Assembly: GCA_963678705.1 (NCBI GenBank)
Contig: OY783212.1
Location: 19,114,892 to 19,178,891, forward strand
DNA from: Panorpa germanica
Lineage: Eukaryota; Arthropoda; Insecta; Mecoptera; Panorpidae
Length of the DNA stretch: 64,000 bases
Direction: 5' to 3'
The translations under genes and the position numbers were made by a program. Position 1 is the stretch's first letter; every line of letters starts with the position of its first letter. The notes under the pieces were generated by a model. That model was not told the DNA's origin. It saw nothing but the letters and a program-made list of their open reading frames with translations, and made no database searches. This document shows, piece after piece, positions 35,557 through 49,600 of the stretch.

Positions 35557-38500
35557 TGTTTTTTCTAAAATTGAAATATTCAACTTTTTCCTCTGTTTTG
35601 AGTAGGTTATAGCCTTGTTGTAGTTCAAACACACGAAGATGCTGTTTTTTGTAAAATTAAAATATTTTACTTTTTCTTGAGTTTTACGAAGGGTATATAT
35701 AGCCTTGTTCAGTTTAAAAACACGTAGATGCTGTTTTTTTTTAATTAAAAAATTTAACTTTCTTTTGAGTTTTGAATAGGTTATAGCCTTGTTACAGTTC
35801 TAACACACAAAGATGCTGTTTTTTCTAAAATTGAAATAATCAACTTTTTCTTAAGTTTTGAGTAGGTTATAGCCTTGTTGCAGTACAAAGACACGAATAT
35901 GGTGTTTTATCTAGAATTGAAATATTCAACTTTTTCTTCAGTTTTGAGTAGGCTTTAGCCTTGTTGCAGTACAAACACACAAAGATGGTGTTTTTTAAAT
36001 TTTAATATTCAACTTTTTTTTGTGTTTTGAGTAGGTTATAGCAGTGTTACAGTTCAAACACACGAATATGCTGTTTTCTCTAAAATTGGAATATTCAACT
36101 ATTTCTTTTGTTTTGAGTAGGTTATAGCCGTGTTACAGTTCAAAAACACGTAGATGCTGTTTTTTCTAAAATTAAAATATTTAACTTTTTCTTCAGTTTT
36201 GAGTAGGTTATAGCCTTGTTACAGTTCAAACACACGAAGATGCTGTTTTCTCTAAAATTGAAATATTCAACTTTTTCTTTAGTTTTGAGAAGGTTTTAGC
36301 CTTGTTGCAGTACAAACACACGAAGATGCTGTTTTTTCTAAATTTAAAATATTCAATTTTTTTTTTGAGTTTTAAGTAGGTTATAGCCTTGTTACATTTC
36401 AAAAACACAAAGATGCTGTTTTTTATAAAATAAATATATTCTGCTTTTTCTGGATTTTAAGAACTTTGATAAATTTCAAAAACTCTAAGATGCCGTTCTT
36501 GTTAAATTAAAATATTCAACTTTTTTTTTGAGTTTTAAGTAGGTATAGCCTTGTTACATTTCAAAAAAACATAGATGCTGTACTTTGTAAAATTAAAATA
36601 TTCAACTTTTTCTTCAGTTTTGAGTAGGTTATAGCCTTGTTGCAGTTCAAACACACAAAGATGCTCTTTTTTCTAAAATTAAAATATGCTGCTTTTTTTA
36701 GAGGTTTGAGAACCTTGTTTAATTTTAAAAACACGAAGATGCTGTTTTTTTTAATTAAAAATATTCAACGTTCTTTTGAGTTTTGAGTAGGTTATAGCCT
36801 TGTTACAGTTCAAACACGCGAAGATGCTGTTTTCTCTAAATTTGAAATATTCAACTTTTTCTTCAGTTTTTAGTAGGTTGTAGCCTTGTTGCTGTTTAAA
36901 CACACGAAGACGCTGTTTTTTCTAAAATTGAAATATTCAACTTTTTCTTCAGTTTTGAGTAGGTTATAGCCTTGTCGCAGTTCAAACACACGAAGATGCT
37001 GTTTTCTCTAAAATTGAAATATTTAACGTTTTCTTCAGTTTTGAGTAGGTTATAGCCTTGTTGCAGTACAAACACACAAAGATGCTGTTTTCTCTAAATT
37101 TAAAATATTCAATTTTTTCTTCAGTTTTGAGTAGGTTATAGCCTTGTTGTAGTGTAAACACATGAAGATGCTGTTTTTTCCAAAATTGAAATATTTAACT
37201 TTTTTTTGAGTTTTAAGTAGGTATAGCCTTGTTACAGTTCAAACAAACAAAGATGCTGTTTTTTTTCAAAATTAAAATATTAATATTTTTTTTTGAGTGA
37301 TAAGTAGGTTATAGGCTTGTTACATTTTAATAACACGAAGATGCTGTTTTTTATAAAATAAAATATTCTACTTTTTTTTTAGAGTTTCAAGAACCTTGTT
37401 TCATTTTTAAAACACAAATATACTGTTTTTTCTAAAAATAAAATATTTTCTTTTTCTTTGAATTTTAAGAAGGTTATAATACCCTTGTTACAGTTTAAAC
37501 ACACGAAGATGCTGTTTTCTCTAAAATTAAAATATTCAATTTTTTCTTCAGTTTTGAGTAGGTTATAGCCTCGTTGTAGTTCAAAAACACGAAGATGCTG
37601 TTTTTTCCAAAATTGAAATATTTAACTTTTTCTTCAGTTTTGAGTAGGTTATAGCCTTGTTGTAGTTCAAACACACGAAGATGATGTTTTTTGTAAAATT
37701 AAAATATTTAACTTTTTCTTGAGTTTGGTGTAGGTTATGTTCTTGTTGCAGTTCAAACACACGAAGATGCTGTTTTTTTCTTAAATTGAAATATTCATCA
37801 TTCTTTGAGTTTTAAGAAGGGTATATATAGCCTTGTTCAGTTTAAAAACATGAAGATGCTGTTTTTTTAAATTAAAATATTTTGCTTTTTCTAGAGTTTA
37901 AAGAACCTTGTTACAGTTCAAAAACACAAAGATGCTGTTTTTTCTAAAATTAAAATATTCAATTTTTTTTTAGTTTTAAGTAGGTTATAGCCTTGTTACA
38001 TATCAAAAACACAAAGGTGCTGTTTTTTATAAAATAAATATATTTTGCTTTTTCTGGATTTTAAGAACTTTGTTAAATTTCAAAAACACTAAGTTGCTGT
38101 TCTTGTTAAATTAAAATATTCAACTTTTTTTTTGAGTTTTAAGTAGGTTATAGCCTTGTTACATTTAAAAAAAACATAGATGCTGTTCTTTGTAAAATTA
38201 AAATATCAACTTTTTCTTCAGTTTTGAGTAGGTTATAGCCTTGTTGCAGTTCAAACACACAAAGATGCTGTTTTTTCCAAAATTGAAATATTTAACTTTT
38301 TTTTTGAGTTTTAAGTTGGTTATAGCCTTGTTACATTTTAAAATGACACAGATGCTGTTTTTTCTAAAATTTAAATATTCAACTTTTTCTTCAGTTTTAA
38401 GTAGGTTATAGCCGTGTTACAGTTCAAACAAACGAAGATGCTGTTTTCTCCAAAGTTGAAATATTCAACTTTTTCTTCAGCTTTGAGTAGGTTATAGCCT

Positions 38501-38871
38501 TGTTAAATTTCAAAAACATGAAGGTTTTGTTTTTTGTAAAATAAAATATTCAACTTTTTTATTTGAGTTTTAGGTAGGTTATATACCCTTGTTACATTTC
38601 AAAAAGACATAGATGCTGTTTTTTCTAAAATTAAAATATTTAACTTTTTCTTCAGTTTTGAGTAGGTTATACCCTTGTTACAGTTCAAACACACGAAGAT
38701 GCTGTTTTCTCTAAAATTGAAATATTCAACTATTTCTTCAGTTTTGAGTAGGTTATAGCCTTGTTGCAGTACAAACACTTGAAGATGCTTTTTTTTTAAA
38801 TTGGAATATGCAAATTTTTCTTGTGTTTTAAATAGGTTATAGCCGTGTTACAGTTCAAACAAACGAAGATG
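35557..38871 (+). repeat. Satellite block B, in unit A1
   Basis: This 3.3-kb stretch recurs at about 43356-46670 with a constant offset of 7799. It is the apparent source or sister of the block inserted in A2. Confidence 0.8.
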
Positions 38872-40614
38872 CTGTTTTCTCTAAAGTTGAAATATTCAAC
38901 TCTTTCTTCAGTTTTGAGAAGGTTAAAGCCTTGTTGCAGTACAAACACAAAAAGATGCTGTTTTTTCTAAAATTGAAATATTCAACTTTTTCTTCAGTTT
39001 TGAGTAGGTTATAGCCTTGTTGCTGTTCAAACACACGAAGACGCTGTTTTTTCTAAAATTAAAATATTCAACTTTTTCTTCAGTTTTGAGTAGGTTATAG
39101 CCTTGTTGCAGTACAAACACACGAAGACGCTGTTTTTTCTAAAATTAAAATATTCAACTTTTTCTTCAGTTTTGAGTAGGTTATAGCCTTGTTGCAGTTC
39201 AAACACACGGAGATGCTGTTTTCTCTAAAATTGAAATATTTATCGTTTTCGTCAGTTTTGAGTAGGTTATAGCCTTGTTGCAGTACAAACACACTAAGAT
39301 GCTTTTTTTTTTTTAATTGAAATATTTAACTTTTTTTTGAGTTTTAAGTAGGTTATACCCTTGTTACATTTCAAAAAGACATAGATGCTGTTTTTTCCAA
39401 AATTGAAATATTTAACTTTTTGTTCAGTTTTGAGTAGGTTATAGCCTTGTTGCAGTACAAACACTTGAAGATGCTTTTTTTTTAAATTGGAATATGCAAC
39501 TTTTTCTTGTGTTTTAAATAGGTTATAGCCGTGTTACAGTTCAAACAAACGAAGATGCTGTTTTCTCTAAAGTTGAAATATTCAACTCTTTCTTCAGTTT
39601 TGAGTAGGTTAAAGCTTTGTTGCAGTACAAACACACAAAGATGCTGTTTTTTCTAAAATTAAAATATTCAACTTTTTCTTTAGTTTTGAGTAGGTTATAG
39701 CCTTGTTGCAATACAAACACACGAAGACGCTGTTTTTTCTAAAATTAAAATATTCAACTTTTTCTTCAGTTTTGAGTAGGTTATACCCTTGTTACATTTC
39801 AAAAAGACATAGATGCTGTTTTTTCTAAAATTAAAATATTTAACTTTTTCTTCACTTTTGAGTAGGTTATAGCCTTGTTGCAGTACAAACACACTAAGAT
39901 GCTTTTTTTTTTTTAATTGAAATATTTAACTTTTTCTTGTGTTTTGAGTAGGTTGTAGCCTTGTTACATTTCAAAAAGACATAGATGCTGTTTTTTCTAA
40001 AATAAAATATTCAACTTTTTCTTCAGTTTTGAGTAGGTTATACCCTTGTTACATTTCAAAAAGACATAGATGCTGTTTTTTCTAAAATTAAAATATTTAA
40101 CTTTTTCTTCAGTTTGGAGTAGGTTATAGCCGTGTTGCAGTTCAAACACACTAAGATGCTTTTTTTTTTTAATTGAAATATTTAACTTTTTTTTTGAGTT
40201 TTAAGTAGGTTATACCCTTGTTACATTTCAAAAAGACATAGATGCTGTTTTTTCTAAAATTAAAATATTTAACTTTTTCTTAAGTTTTGAGTAGGTTATA
40301 GCCTTGTTGCAGTACAAACACTCGAATATACTTTTTTTTAAATTGGAATATTTAACTTTTTCTTGTGTTTTGAGTAGGTTGTAGCCTTGTTGCTGTTCAA
40401 TCACACGAAGATGCTTTTTTTTCCAAAATTGAAATATTTAACTTTTTTTTGAGTTTTAAGTAGGTAGCCTTGTTACATTTTAAAATGACTCAGATGCTGT
40501 TTTTTCTAAAATTAGAATATTCAACTTTTTCTTCAGTTTTGAGTAGGTTATAGCCTTGTTGCAGTTCAAACACACGAAGATGCTTTTATTTCTAAAATTG
40601 AAATATTCAACTTT

Positions 40615-43020
40615 TTCTTCAGTTTTGAGTAGGTTATAGCCTTGTTGCAGTACAAACACACGAAGATGCTGTTTTTTCCAAAATTAAAATATTAATTTTT
40701 TTTTTTGAGTGATAAGTAGGTTATAGGCTTGTTACATTTTAATAACACGAAGATGCTGTTTTTTATAAAATAAAATATTCTACTTTTTTTTTAGAGTTTC
40801 AAGAACCTTGTTTCATTTTTAAAACACAAATATACTGTTTTTTCTAAAAATAAAATATTTTCTTTTTCTTTGAATTTTAAGAAGGTTAAAGACATAGATG
40901 CTGTTTTTCTAAAATTGAAATATTCATCTTTTTTTTGAGTTTTTAGAAGGGTATATATAGCCTTGTTCAGTTTAAAAACACGAAGATGCTGTTTTTTTTA
41001 AATTAAAAAAAAAACTTTCTTTAGAGTTTTGAATAGGTTATAGCCTTGTTACAGTTCTAACACACAAAGATGCTGTTTTCTCTAAAATTGAAATAATCAA
41101 CTTTTTCTTCAGTTTTAAGTAGGCTTTAGCCTTGTTGCAGTACAAACACACAAAGATGGTGTTTTTTAAGTTTTAATATTCAACTTTTTCTTGTGTTTTG
41201 AGTAGGTTATAGCCGTGTTACAGTTCAAACACACAAATATGCTGTTTTCTCTAAAATTGGAATATTCAACTTTTTCTTGTGTTTTGAGTAGGTTATAGCC
41301 GTGTTACAGTTCAAACACACGAAGATGCTGTTTTATCTAAAATTGAAATATTCAACTTTTTTTTGAGTTTTAGGAAGGTTATAGCCTTGTTACAGTTCAA
41401 AAACACGTAGATGCTGTTTTTTCTAAATTTAAAATATTTAACTTTTTCTTCAGTTTTAAGTAGGTTATAGCCTTGTTGCAGTACAAACACACGAAGATGT
41501 TGTTTTTTCTAAAATTGAAATATTCAACTTTTTTTGAGTTTTAAGAAGGTTATAGCCTTGTTACAGTTCAAAAACACGTAGATGCTGTTTTTTCTAAAAT
41601 TAAAATATTTACTTTTTTCTTCAGTTTTGAGTAGGTTATAGACTTGTTGCAGTACAAACACACGAAGATGCTGTTTTTTTTTAAATTAAAATATTTAACT
41701 TTTTTTTGAGTTTTAAGTAGGTTATGGACTTGTTGCAGTACAAACACACGAAGATGCTGTTTTCTCTAAAATTAAAATATTCAACTTTTTCTTCAGTTTT
41801 GAGTAGGTTATAGCCTTGTTGCAGTACAAACACACGAAGATGTTGTTTTTCCTAAAATTGAAATATTCAACTTTTTTTGAGTTTTAAGAAGGTTATAGCC
41901 TTGTTACAGTTCAAAAACACGTAGATGCTGTTTTTTCTAAAATTAAAATATTTACCTTTTTCTTCAGTTTTGAGTAGGTTATAGCCTTGTTGCAGTACAA
42001 ACACACGAAGATGCTGTTTTTTCCAAAATTAAAATATTAATTTTTTTTTTTGAGTGATAAGTAGGTTATAGGCTTGTTACATTTTAATAACACGAAGATG
42101 CTGTTTTTTATAATATAAAATATTCTACTTTTTTTTTATAGTTTCAAGAACCTTGTTTCATTTTTAAAACACAAATATACTGTTTTTTCTAAAAATAAAA
42201 TATTTTCTTTTTCTTTGAATTTTAAGAAGGTTAAAGACATAGATGCTGTTTTTCTAAAATTGAAATATTCATCTTTTTTTTGAGTTTTTAGAAGGGTATA
42301 TATAGCCTTGTTCAGTTTAAAAACACGAAGATGCTGTTTTTTTTAAATTAAAAAAAAACTTTCTTTTGAGTTTTGAATAGGTTATAGCCTTGATACAGTT
42401 CTAACACACAAAGATGCTGTTTTCTCTAAAATTGAAATAATCAACTTTTTCTTAAGTTTTGAGTAGGTTATAGCCTTGTTGCAGTACAAACACACGAAGA
42501 TGGTGTTTTATCTAAAATTGAAATATTCAACTTTTTCTTCAGTTTTAAGTAGGCTTTAGCCTTGCTGCAGTACAAACACACAAAGATGGTGTTTTTTAAG
42601 TTTTAATATTCAACTTTTTCTTGTGTTTTGAGTAGGTTATAGCCGTGTTACAGTTCAAACACACAAATATGCTGTTTTCTCTAAAATTGGAATATTCAAC
42701 TTTTTCTTGTGTTTTGAGTAGGTTATAGCCGTGTTACAGTTCAAACACACGAAGATGCTGTTTTATCTAAAATTGAAATATTCAACTTTTTTTTGAGTTT
42801 TAGGAAGGTTATAGCCTTGTTACAGTTCAAAAACACGTAGATGCTGTTTTTTCTAAATTTAAAATATTTAACTTTTTCTTCAGTTTTAAGTAGGTTATAG
42901 CCTTGTTGCAGTACAAACACACGAAGATGTTGTTTTTTCTAAAATTGAAATATTCAACTTTTTTTGAGTTTTAAGAAGGTTATAGCCTTGTTACAGTTCA
43001 AAAACACGTAGATGCTGTTT
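40615..43020 (+). repeat. Direct duplication of about 1 kb inside unit A1
   Basis: About 40615-41590 recurs at 41960-43020 at offset 1345, then 1430 after one monomer. Shared marks are the GTGATAAGTAGG cassette (40709 and 42054) and GACATAGATGCTG (40891 and 42236). The same pair is in A2 (57934 and 59279). Confidence 0.78.
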
Positions 43021-43355
43021 TTTTTTCATTAAAAAATTCAACTTTCTTTTGAGTTTTGAGTAGGTTATAGCCTTGTTACAGTTCTAACACACAAAGATGC
43101 TGTTTTCTCTAAAATTGAAATAATCATCTTTTTCTTAAGTTTTGAGTAGGTTATAGCCCTGTTGCAGTACAAACACACGAATATGGTGTTTTATCTAGAA
43201 TTGAAATATTCAACTTTTTCTTCAGTTTTGAGTAGGCTTTAGCCTTGTTGCAGTACAAACACACAAAGATGGTGTTTTTTAAATTTTAATATTCAACTTT
43301 TTTTTGTGTTTTGAGTAGGTTATAGCCGTGTTACAGTTCAAACACACGAATATGG

Positions 43356-46300
43356 TGTTTTTTCTAAAATTGAAATATTCAACTTTTTCCTCTGTTTTGA
43401 GTAGGTTATAGCCTTGTTGTAGTTCAAACACACGAAGATGCTGTTTTTTGTAAAATTAAAATATTTTACTTTTTCTTGAGTTTTACGAAGGGTATATATA
43501 GCCTTGTTCAGTTTAAAAACACGTAGATGCTGTTTTTTTTTAATTAAAAAATTTAACTTTCTTTTGAGTTTTGAATAGGTTATAGCCTTGTTACAGTTCT
43601 AACACACAAAGATGCTGTTTTTTCTAAAATTGAAATAATCAACTTTTTCTTAAGTTTTGAGTAGGTTATAGCCTTGTTGCAGTACAAAGACACGAATATG
43701 GTGTTTTATCTAGAATTGAAATATTCAACTTTTTCTTCAGTTTTGAGTAGGCTTTAGCCTTGTTGCAGTACAAACACACAAAGATGGTGTTTTTTAAATT
43801 TTAATATTCAACTTTTTTTTGTGTTTTGAGTAGGTTATAGCAGTGTTACAGTTCAAACACACGAATATGCTGTTTTCTCTAAAATTGGAATATTCAACTA
43901 TTTCTTTTGTTTTGAGTAGGTTATAGCCGTGTTACAGTTCAAAAACACGTAGATGCTGTTTTTTCTAAAATTAAAATATTTAACTTTTTCTTCAGTTTTG
44001 AGTAGGTTATAGCCTTGTTACAGTTCAAACACACGAAGATGCTGTTTTCTCTAAAATTGAAATATTCAACTTTTTCTTTAGTTTTGAGAAGGTTTTAGCC
44101 TTGTTGCAGTACAAACACACGAAGATGCTGTTTTTTCTAAATTTAAAATATTCAATTTTTTTGTTGAGTTTTAAGTAGGTTATAGCCTTGTTACATTTCA
44201 AAAACACAAAGATGCTGTTTTTTATAAAATAAATATATTCTGCTTTTTCTGGATTTTAAGAACTTTGATAAATTTCAAAAACTCTAAGATGCCGTTCTTG
44301 TTAAATTAAAATATTCAACTTTTTTTTTGAGTTTTAAGTAGGTATAGCCTTGTTACATTTCAAAAAAACATAGATGCTGTACTTTGTAAAATTAAAATAT
44401 TCAACTTTTTCTTTAGTTTTGAGTAGGTTATAGCCTTGTTGCAGTTCAAACACACAAAGATGCTCTTTTTTCTAAAATTAAAATATGCTGCTTTTTTTAG
44501 AGGTTTGAGAACCTTGTTTAATTTTAAAAACACGAAGATGCTGTTTTTTTTAATTAAAAATATTCAACGTTCTTTTGAGTTTTGAGTAGGTTATAGCCTT
44601 GTTACAGTTCAAACACGCGAAGATGCTGTTTTCTCTAAATTTGAAATATTCAACTTTTTCTTCAGTTTTTAGTAGGTTGTAGCCTTGTTGCTGTTTAAAC
44701 ACACGAAGACGCTGTTTTTTCTAAAATTGAAATATTCAACTTTTTCTTCAGTTTTGAGTAGGTTATAGCCTTGTCGCAGTTCAAACACACGAAGATGCTG
44801 TTTTCTCTAAAATTGAAATATTTAACGTTTTCTTCAGTTTTGAGTAGGTTATAGCCTTGTTGCAGTACAAACACACAAAGATGCTGTTTTCTCTAAAATT
44901 AAAATATTCAATTTTTTCTTCAGTTTTGAGTAGGTTATAGCCTTGTTGTAGTGTAAACACATGAAGATGCTGTTTTTTCCAAAATTGAAATATTTAACTT
45001 TTTTTTGAGTTTTAAGTAGGTTATAGCCTTGTTACAGTTCAAACAAACAAAGATGCTGTTTTTTTTCAAAATTAAAATATTAATATTTTTTTTTGAGTGA
45101 TAAGTAGGTTATAGGCTTGTTACATTTTAATAACACGAAGATGCTGTTTTTTATAAAATAAAATATTCTACTTTTTTTTTAGAGTTTCAAGAACCTTGTT
45201 TCATTTTTAAAACACAAATATACTGTTTTTTCTAAAAATAAAATATTTTCTTTTTCTTTGAATTTTAAGAAGGTTATAATACCCTTGTTACAGTTTAAAC
45301 ACACGAAGATGCTGTTTTCTCTAAAATTAAAATATTCAATTTTTTCTTCAGTTTTGAGTAGGTTATAGCCTCGTTGTAGTTCAAAAACACGAAGATGCTG
45401 TTTTTTCCAAAATTGAAATATTTAACTTTTTCTTCAGTTTTGAGTAGGTTATAGCCTTGTTGTAGTTCAAACACACGAAGATGATGTTTTTTGTAAAATT
45501 AAAATATTTAACTTTTTCTTGAGTTTGGTGTAGGTTATGTTCTTGTTGCAGTTCAAACACACGAAGATGCTGTTTTTTTCTTAAATTGAAATATTCATCA
45601 TTCTTTGAGTTTTAAGAAGGGTATATATAGCCTTGTTCAGTTTAAAAACATGAAGATGCTGTTTTTTTAAATTAAAATATTTTGCTTTTTCTAGAGTTTA
45701 AAGAACCTTGTTACAGTTCAAAAACACAAAGATGCTGTTTTTTCTAAAATTAAAATATTCAATTTTTTTTTAGTTTTAAGTAGGTTATAGCCTTGTTACA
45801 TATCAAAAACACAAAGGTGCTGTTTTTTATAAAATAAATATATTTTGCTTTTTCTGGATTTTAAGAACTTTGTTAAATTTCAAAAACACTAAGTTGCTGT
45901 TCTTGTTAAATTAAAATATTCAACTTTTTTTTTGAGTTTTAAGTAGGTTATAGCCTTGTTACATTTAAAAAAAACATAGATGCTGTTCTTTGTAAAATTA
46001 AAATATCAACTTTTTCTTCAGTTTTGAGTAGGTTATAGCCTTGTTGCAGTTCAAACACACAAAGATGCTGTTTTTTCCAAAATTGAAATATTTAACTTTT
46101 TTTTTGAGTTTTAAGTTGGTTATAGCCTTGTTACATTTTAAAATGACACAGATGCTGTTTTTTCTAAAATTTAAATATTCAACTTTTTCTTCAGTTTTAA
46201 GTAGGTTATAGCCGTGTTACAGTTCAAACAAACGAAGATGCTGTTTTCTCCAAAGTTGAAATATTCAACTTTTTCTTCAGCTTTGAGTAGGTTATAGCCT

Positions 46301-46670
46301 TGTTAAATTTCAAAAACATGAAGGTTTTGTTTTTTGTAAAATAAAATATTCAACTTTTTTATTTGAGTTTTAGGTAGGTTATATACCCTTGTTACATTTC
46401 AAAAAGACATAGATGCTGTTTTTTCTAAAATTAAAATATTTAACTTTTTCTTCAGTTTTGAGTAGGTTATACCCTTGTTACAGTTCAAACACACGAAGAT
46501 GCTGTTTTCTCTAAAATTTAAATATTCAACTATTTCTTCAGTTTTGAGTAGGTTATAGCCTTGTTGCAGTACAAACACTTAAAGATGCTTTTTTTTTAAA
46601 TTGGAATATGCAAATTTTTCTTGTGTTTTAAATAGGTTATAGCCGTGTTACAGTTCAAACAAACGAAGAT
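43356..46670 (+). repeat. Satellite block B', inserted in unit A2
   Basis: It aligns with 35557-38871. At 46670/46671 the sequence switches from the B order (CTGTTTTCTCTAAAGTTG expected) to GCTTTTTTCTTCTAAAATTG, the order found at 29705 and 60666. The left switch is near 43354-43360. Net gain over A1 is about 3.23 kb. Confidence 0.8.
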
Positions 46671-49600
46671 GCTTTTTTCTTCTAAAATTGAAATATTCAA
46701 CTTTTTCTTTAGTTTTGAGAAGGTTTTAGCCTTGTTGCAGTACAAACACACGAAGATGCTTTTTTTCTAAAATTGAAATATTCAATTTTTTCTTCAGTTT
46801 TGAGTAGGTTATAGCCTTGTTGTAGTTCAAAAACACGAAGATGCTGTTTTTTCAAAAATTGAAATATTTAACTTTTCTTTGAGTTTTAAGTAGTTTATAG
46901 CCTTGTTACATTTCAAAAACATGAAGATTTTGTTTTTTGTAAAATTAAAATATTCAACTTTTTTATTCGAGTAGGTTACATTTGTTACATTTCAAAAAGA
47001 CATAGATGCTGTTTTTTCTAAAATTAAAATATTAAACTTTTTCTTCAGTTTTGAGTAGGTTATAGCCTTGTTGCAGTACAAACACCCGAAGATGCTTTTT
47101 TTTTTAAATTGGAATATTCAACTTTTTCTTGTGTTTTGAGTAGGTATAGCCGTGTTACAGTTCAAACAAAAGAAGATGCTGTTTTCTCTAAAGTTAAAAT
47201 ATTCAACTTTTTTTTTTGAGTTTTAAGTAGGTTATACCCTTGTTACATTTGAAAAAGACATAGATGCTGTTTTTTCTAAAATTAAAATATTCAACTTTTT
47301 CTTGTGTTTTAAGTAGGTTATAGCCGTGTTACAGTTCAAACACACGAAGATGCTGTTTTCTCTAAAATTGGAATATTAAATTTTTTCTTCAGTTTTGAGT
47401 AGGTATAGCCTTGTTGTAGTTCAAAAACACGAAGATGCTGTTTTTTTAAAAATTGAAATATTTAACTTTTTCTTCAGTTTTAAGTAGGTTATAGCCTTGT
47501 TGTAGTGCAAACACACGATGATGCTGATTTTTCTAAAATTGAAATATTCTGCTTTTTCTAGAGGTTTAAGAACCTTGTTAAATTTTAAAAACACGAAGAT
47601 GCTGTTTTTTCCAAAATTTAAATATTCATCATTTTTTGAGTTTTAAGAAGGGTATATATAGCCTTGATCAGTTTAAAAACACGAAGATGCTGTTTTTTTT
47701 AAATTAAAAAATTCAACTTTTTTTTTAATTTTGAATAGGTTATAGCCTTGTTACAGCTCTAACACACAAAGATGCTGTTTTCTCTAAAATTGAAATATTC
47801 AACTTTTTCTTCAGTTTTGAGTAGGTTATAGCCTTGTTGCAGTACAAACACCCGAAGATGCTTCTTTTTTAAATTGGAATATTCAACTTTTTCTTGTGTT
47901 TTGAGTAGGTATAGCCGTGTTACAGTTCAAACAAACGAAGATGCTGTTTTCTTTAAAGTTAAAATATTCAACTTTTTCTTCAGTTTTGAGTAGGTTAAAG
48001 CCTTGTTGCTCTACAGACACACGAAGTTGCTGTTTTTTCTAAAATTGAGATATTCAACTTTTTCTTCAGTTTTGAGTAGGTTATAGCCTTGTTGTATTTC
48101 AAACAAACAAAGATGCTGTTTTTTCCAAAATTGAAATATTTAACTTTTTTTTGAGTTTTAAGTAGGTTATACCCTTGTTACATTTCAAAAAGACATAGAT
48201 GCTGTTTTTTCTAAAATTAAAATATTCAACTTTTTCTTGTGTTTTAAGTAGGTTATAGCCGTGTTACAGCTCAAACACACGAAGATGCTGTTTTATCTAA
48301 AATTGGAATATTCTACTTTTTCTTGAGTTTAGTGTAGGTTATGGCCTTGTTGCAGTTCAAACACACGAAGATGCTGTTTTTTTCTAAAATTAAAATATTC
48401 AACTTTTTTTTGAGTTTTAAGTAGGTTATACCCTTGTTACATATCAAAAAGAGATAGATGCTGTTTCTTCTTAAATTAAAATATTCAACTTTTTTTCAGT
48501 TTTGAGTAGGTTATAGCCTTGTTGCAGTACAAACACTCAAAGATGCTTTTTTTTTTAAATTGGAATATGCAACTTTTTCTTGTGTTTTGAGTAGGTTATA
48601 GCCGTGTTACAGTTCAAACAAACGAAGGTGCTGTTTTCTCTAAAGTTGAAATATTCAACTTTTTCTTCAGTTTTGATTAGGTTAAAGCCTTGTTGCAGTT
48701 CAAACACACGAAGATGCTGTTTTTTTCTAAAATTAAAATATTCAACTTTTTTTTGAGTTTTAAGTAGGTTATACCCTTGTTACATATCAAAAAGAGATAG
48801 ATGCTGTTTCTTCTTAAATTAAAATATTCAACTTTTTTTCAGTTTTGAGTAGTTTATAGCCTTGTTGCAGTACAAACACTCAAAGATGCTTTTTTTTTTT
48901 AAATGGAATATGCAACTTTTTCTTGTGTTTTGAGTAGGTTATAGCCGTGTTACAGTTCAAACAAACGAAGGTGCTGTTTTCTCTAAAGTTGAAATATTCA
49001 ACTTTTTCTTCAGTTTTGATTAGGTTAAAGCCTTGTTGCAGTACAAACACACGAAGATGCTGTTTTTTCTAAAATTGAAATATTCAACTTTTTCTTTAGT
49101 TTTGAGTAGGTTATAGCCATTTTACAGTTCAAATACACGAAGATGCTGTTTTCACTAAAATTGAAATTTTTTACTTTTTCTTGAGTTTAGTGTAGGTTAT
49201 GGCCTTGTTGCAGTACAAACACACGAAGATGCTGTTTTTTCTATAATTGAAATATTTAACTTTTTAATCTGTTTTGAGTAGGTTATAGCCTTGTTGTAGT
49301 TCAACCACACGAAGATGCTGTTTTTTGAAAAATTAAAATATTTAACTTTTTCTTGAGTTTAGTGTAGGTTATGCCCTTGTTGCAGTTCAAACACACGAAG
49401 ATGCTGTTTTTTTCTAAAATTGAAATATTCAACTTTTTCTTCAGTTTTGAGTAGGTTAAAGCCTTGTTGCAGTACAAACACACGAAGATGCTTCTTTTTT
49501 TTTAGGTTGGAATATTTAACTTTTTCTTGTGTTTTTAGTAGGTTATAGCCGTGTTACAGTTCAAACACACAAAGATGCTGTTTTTTTCTAAAATTAAAAT

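Larger units (their letters stand above)
29283..43017 (+). repeat. Higher-order repeat unit A1 (about 13.7 kb, near 160 monomers)
   Basis: The stretch starting TTTTTCATTAAAAAATTC near 29283 recurs near 43018 and again near 60244. From about 29705 to the end, A1 aligns with A2 at offsets of 16966-16967, then 17223-17226 after a small duplication in A2. The lines I compared differ at only scattered bases, far fewer than between neighbouring monomers. 13735/86 is about 159.7. Confidence 0.85.
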
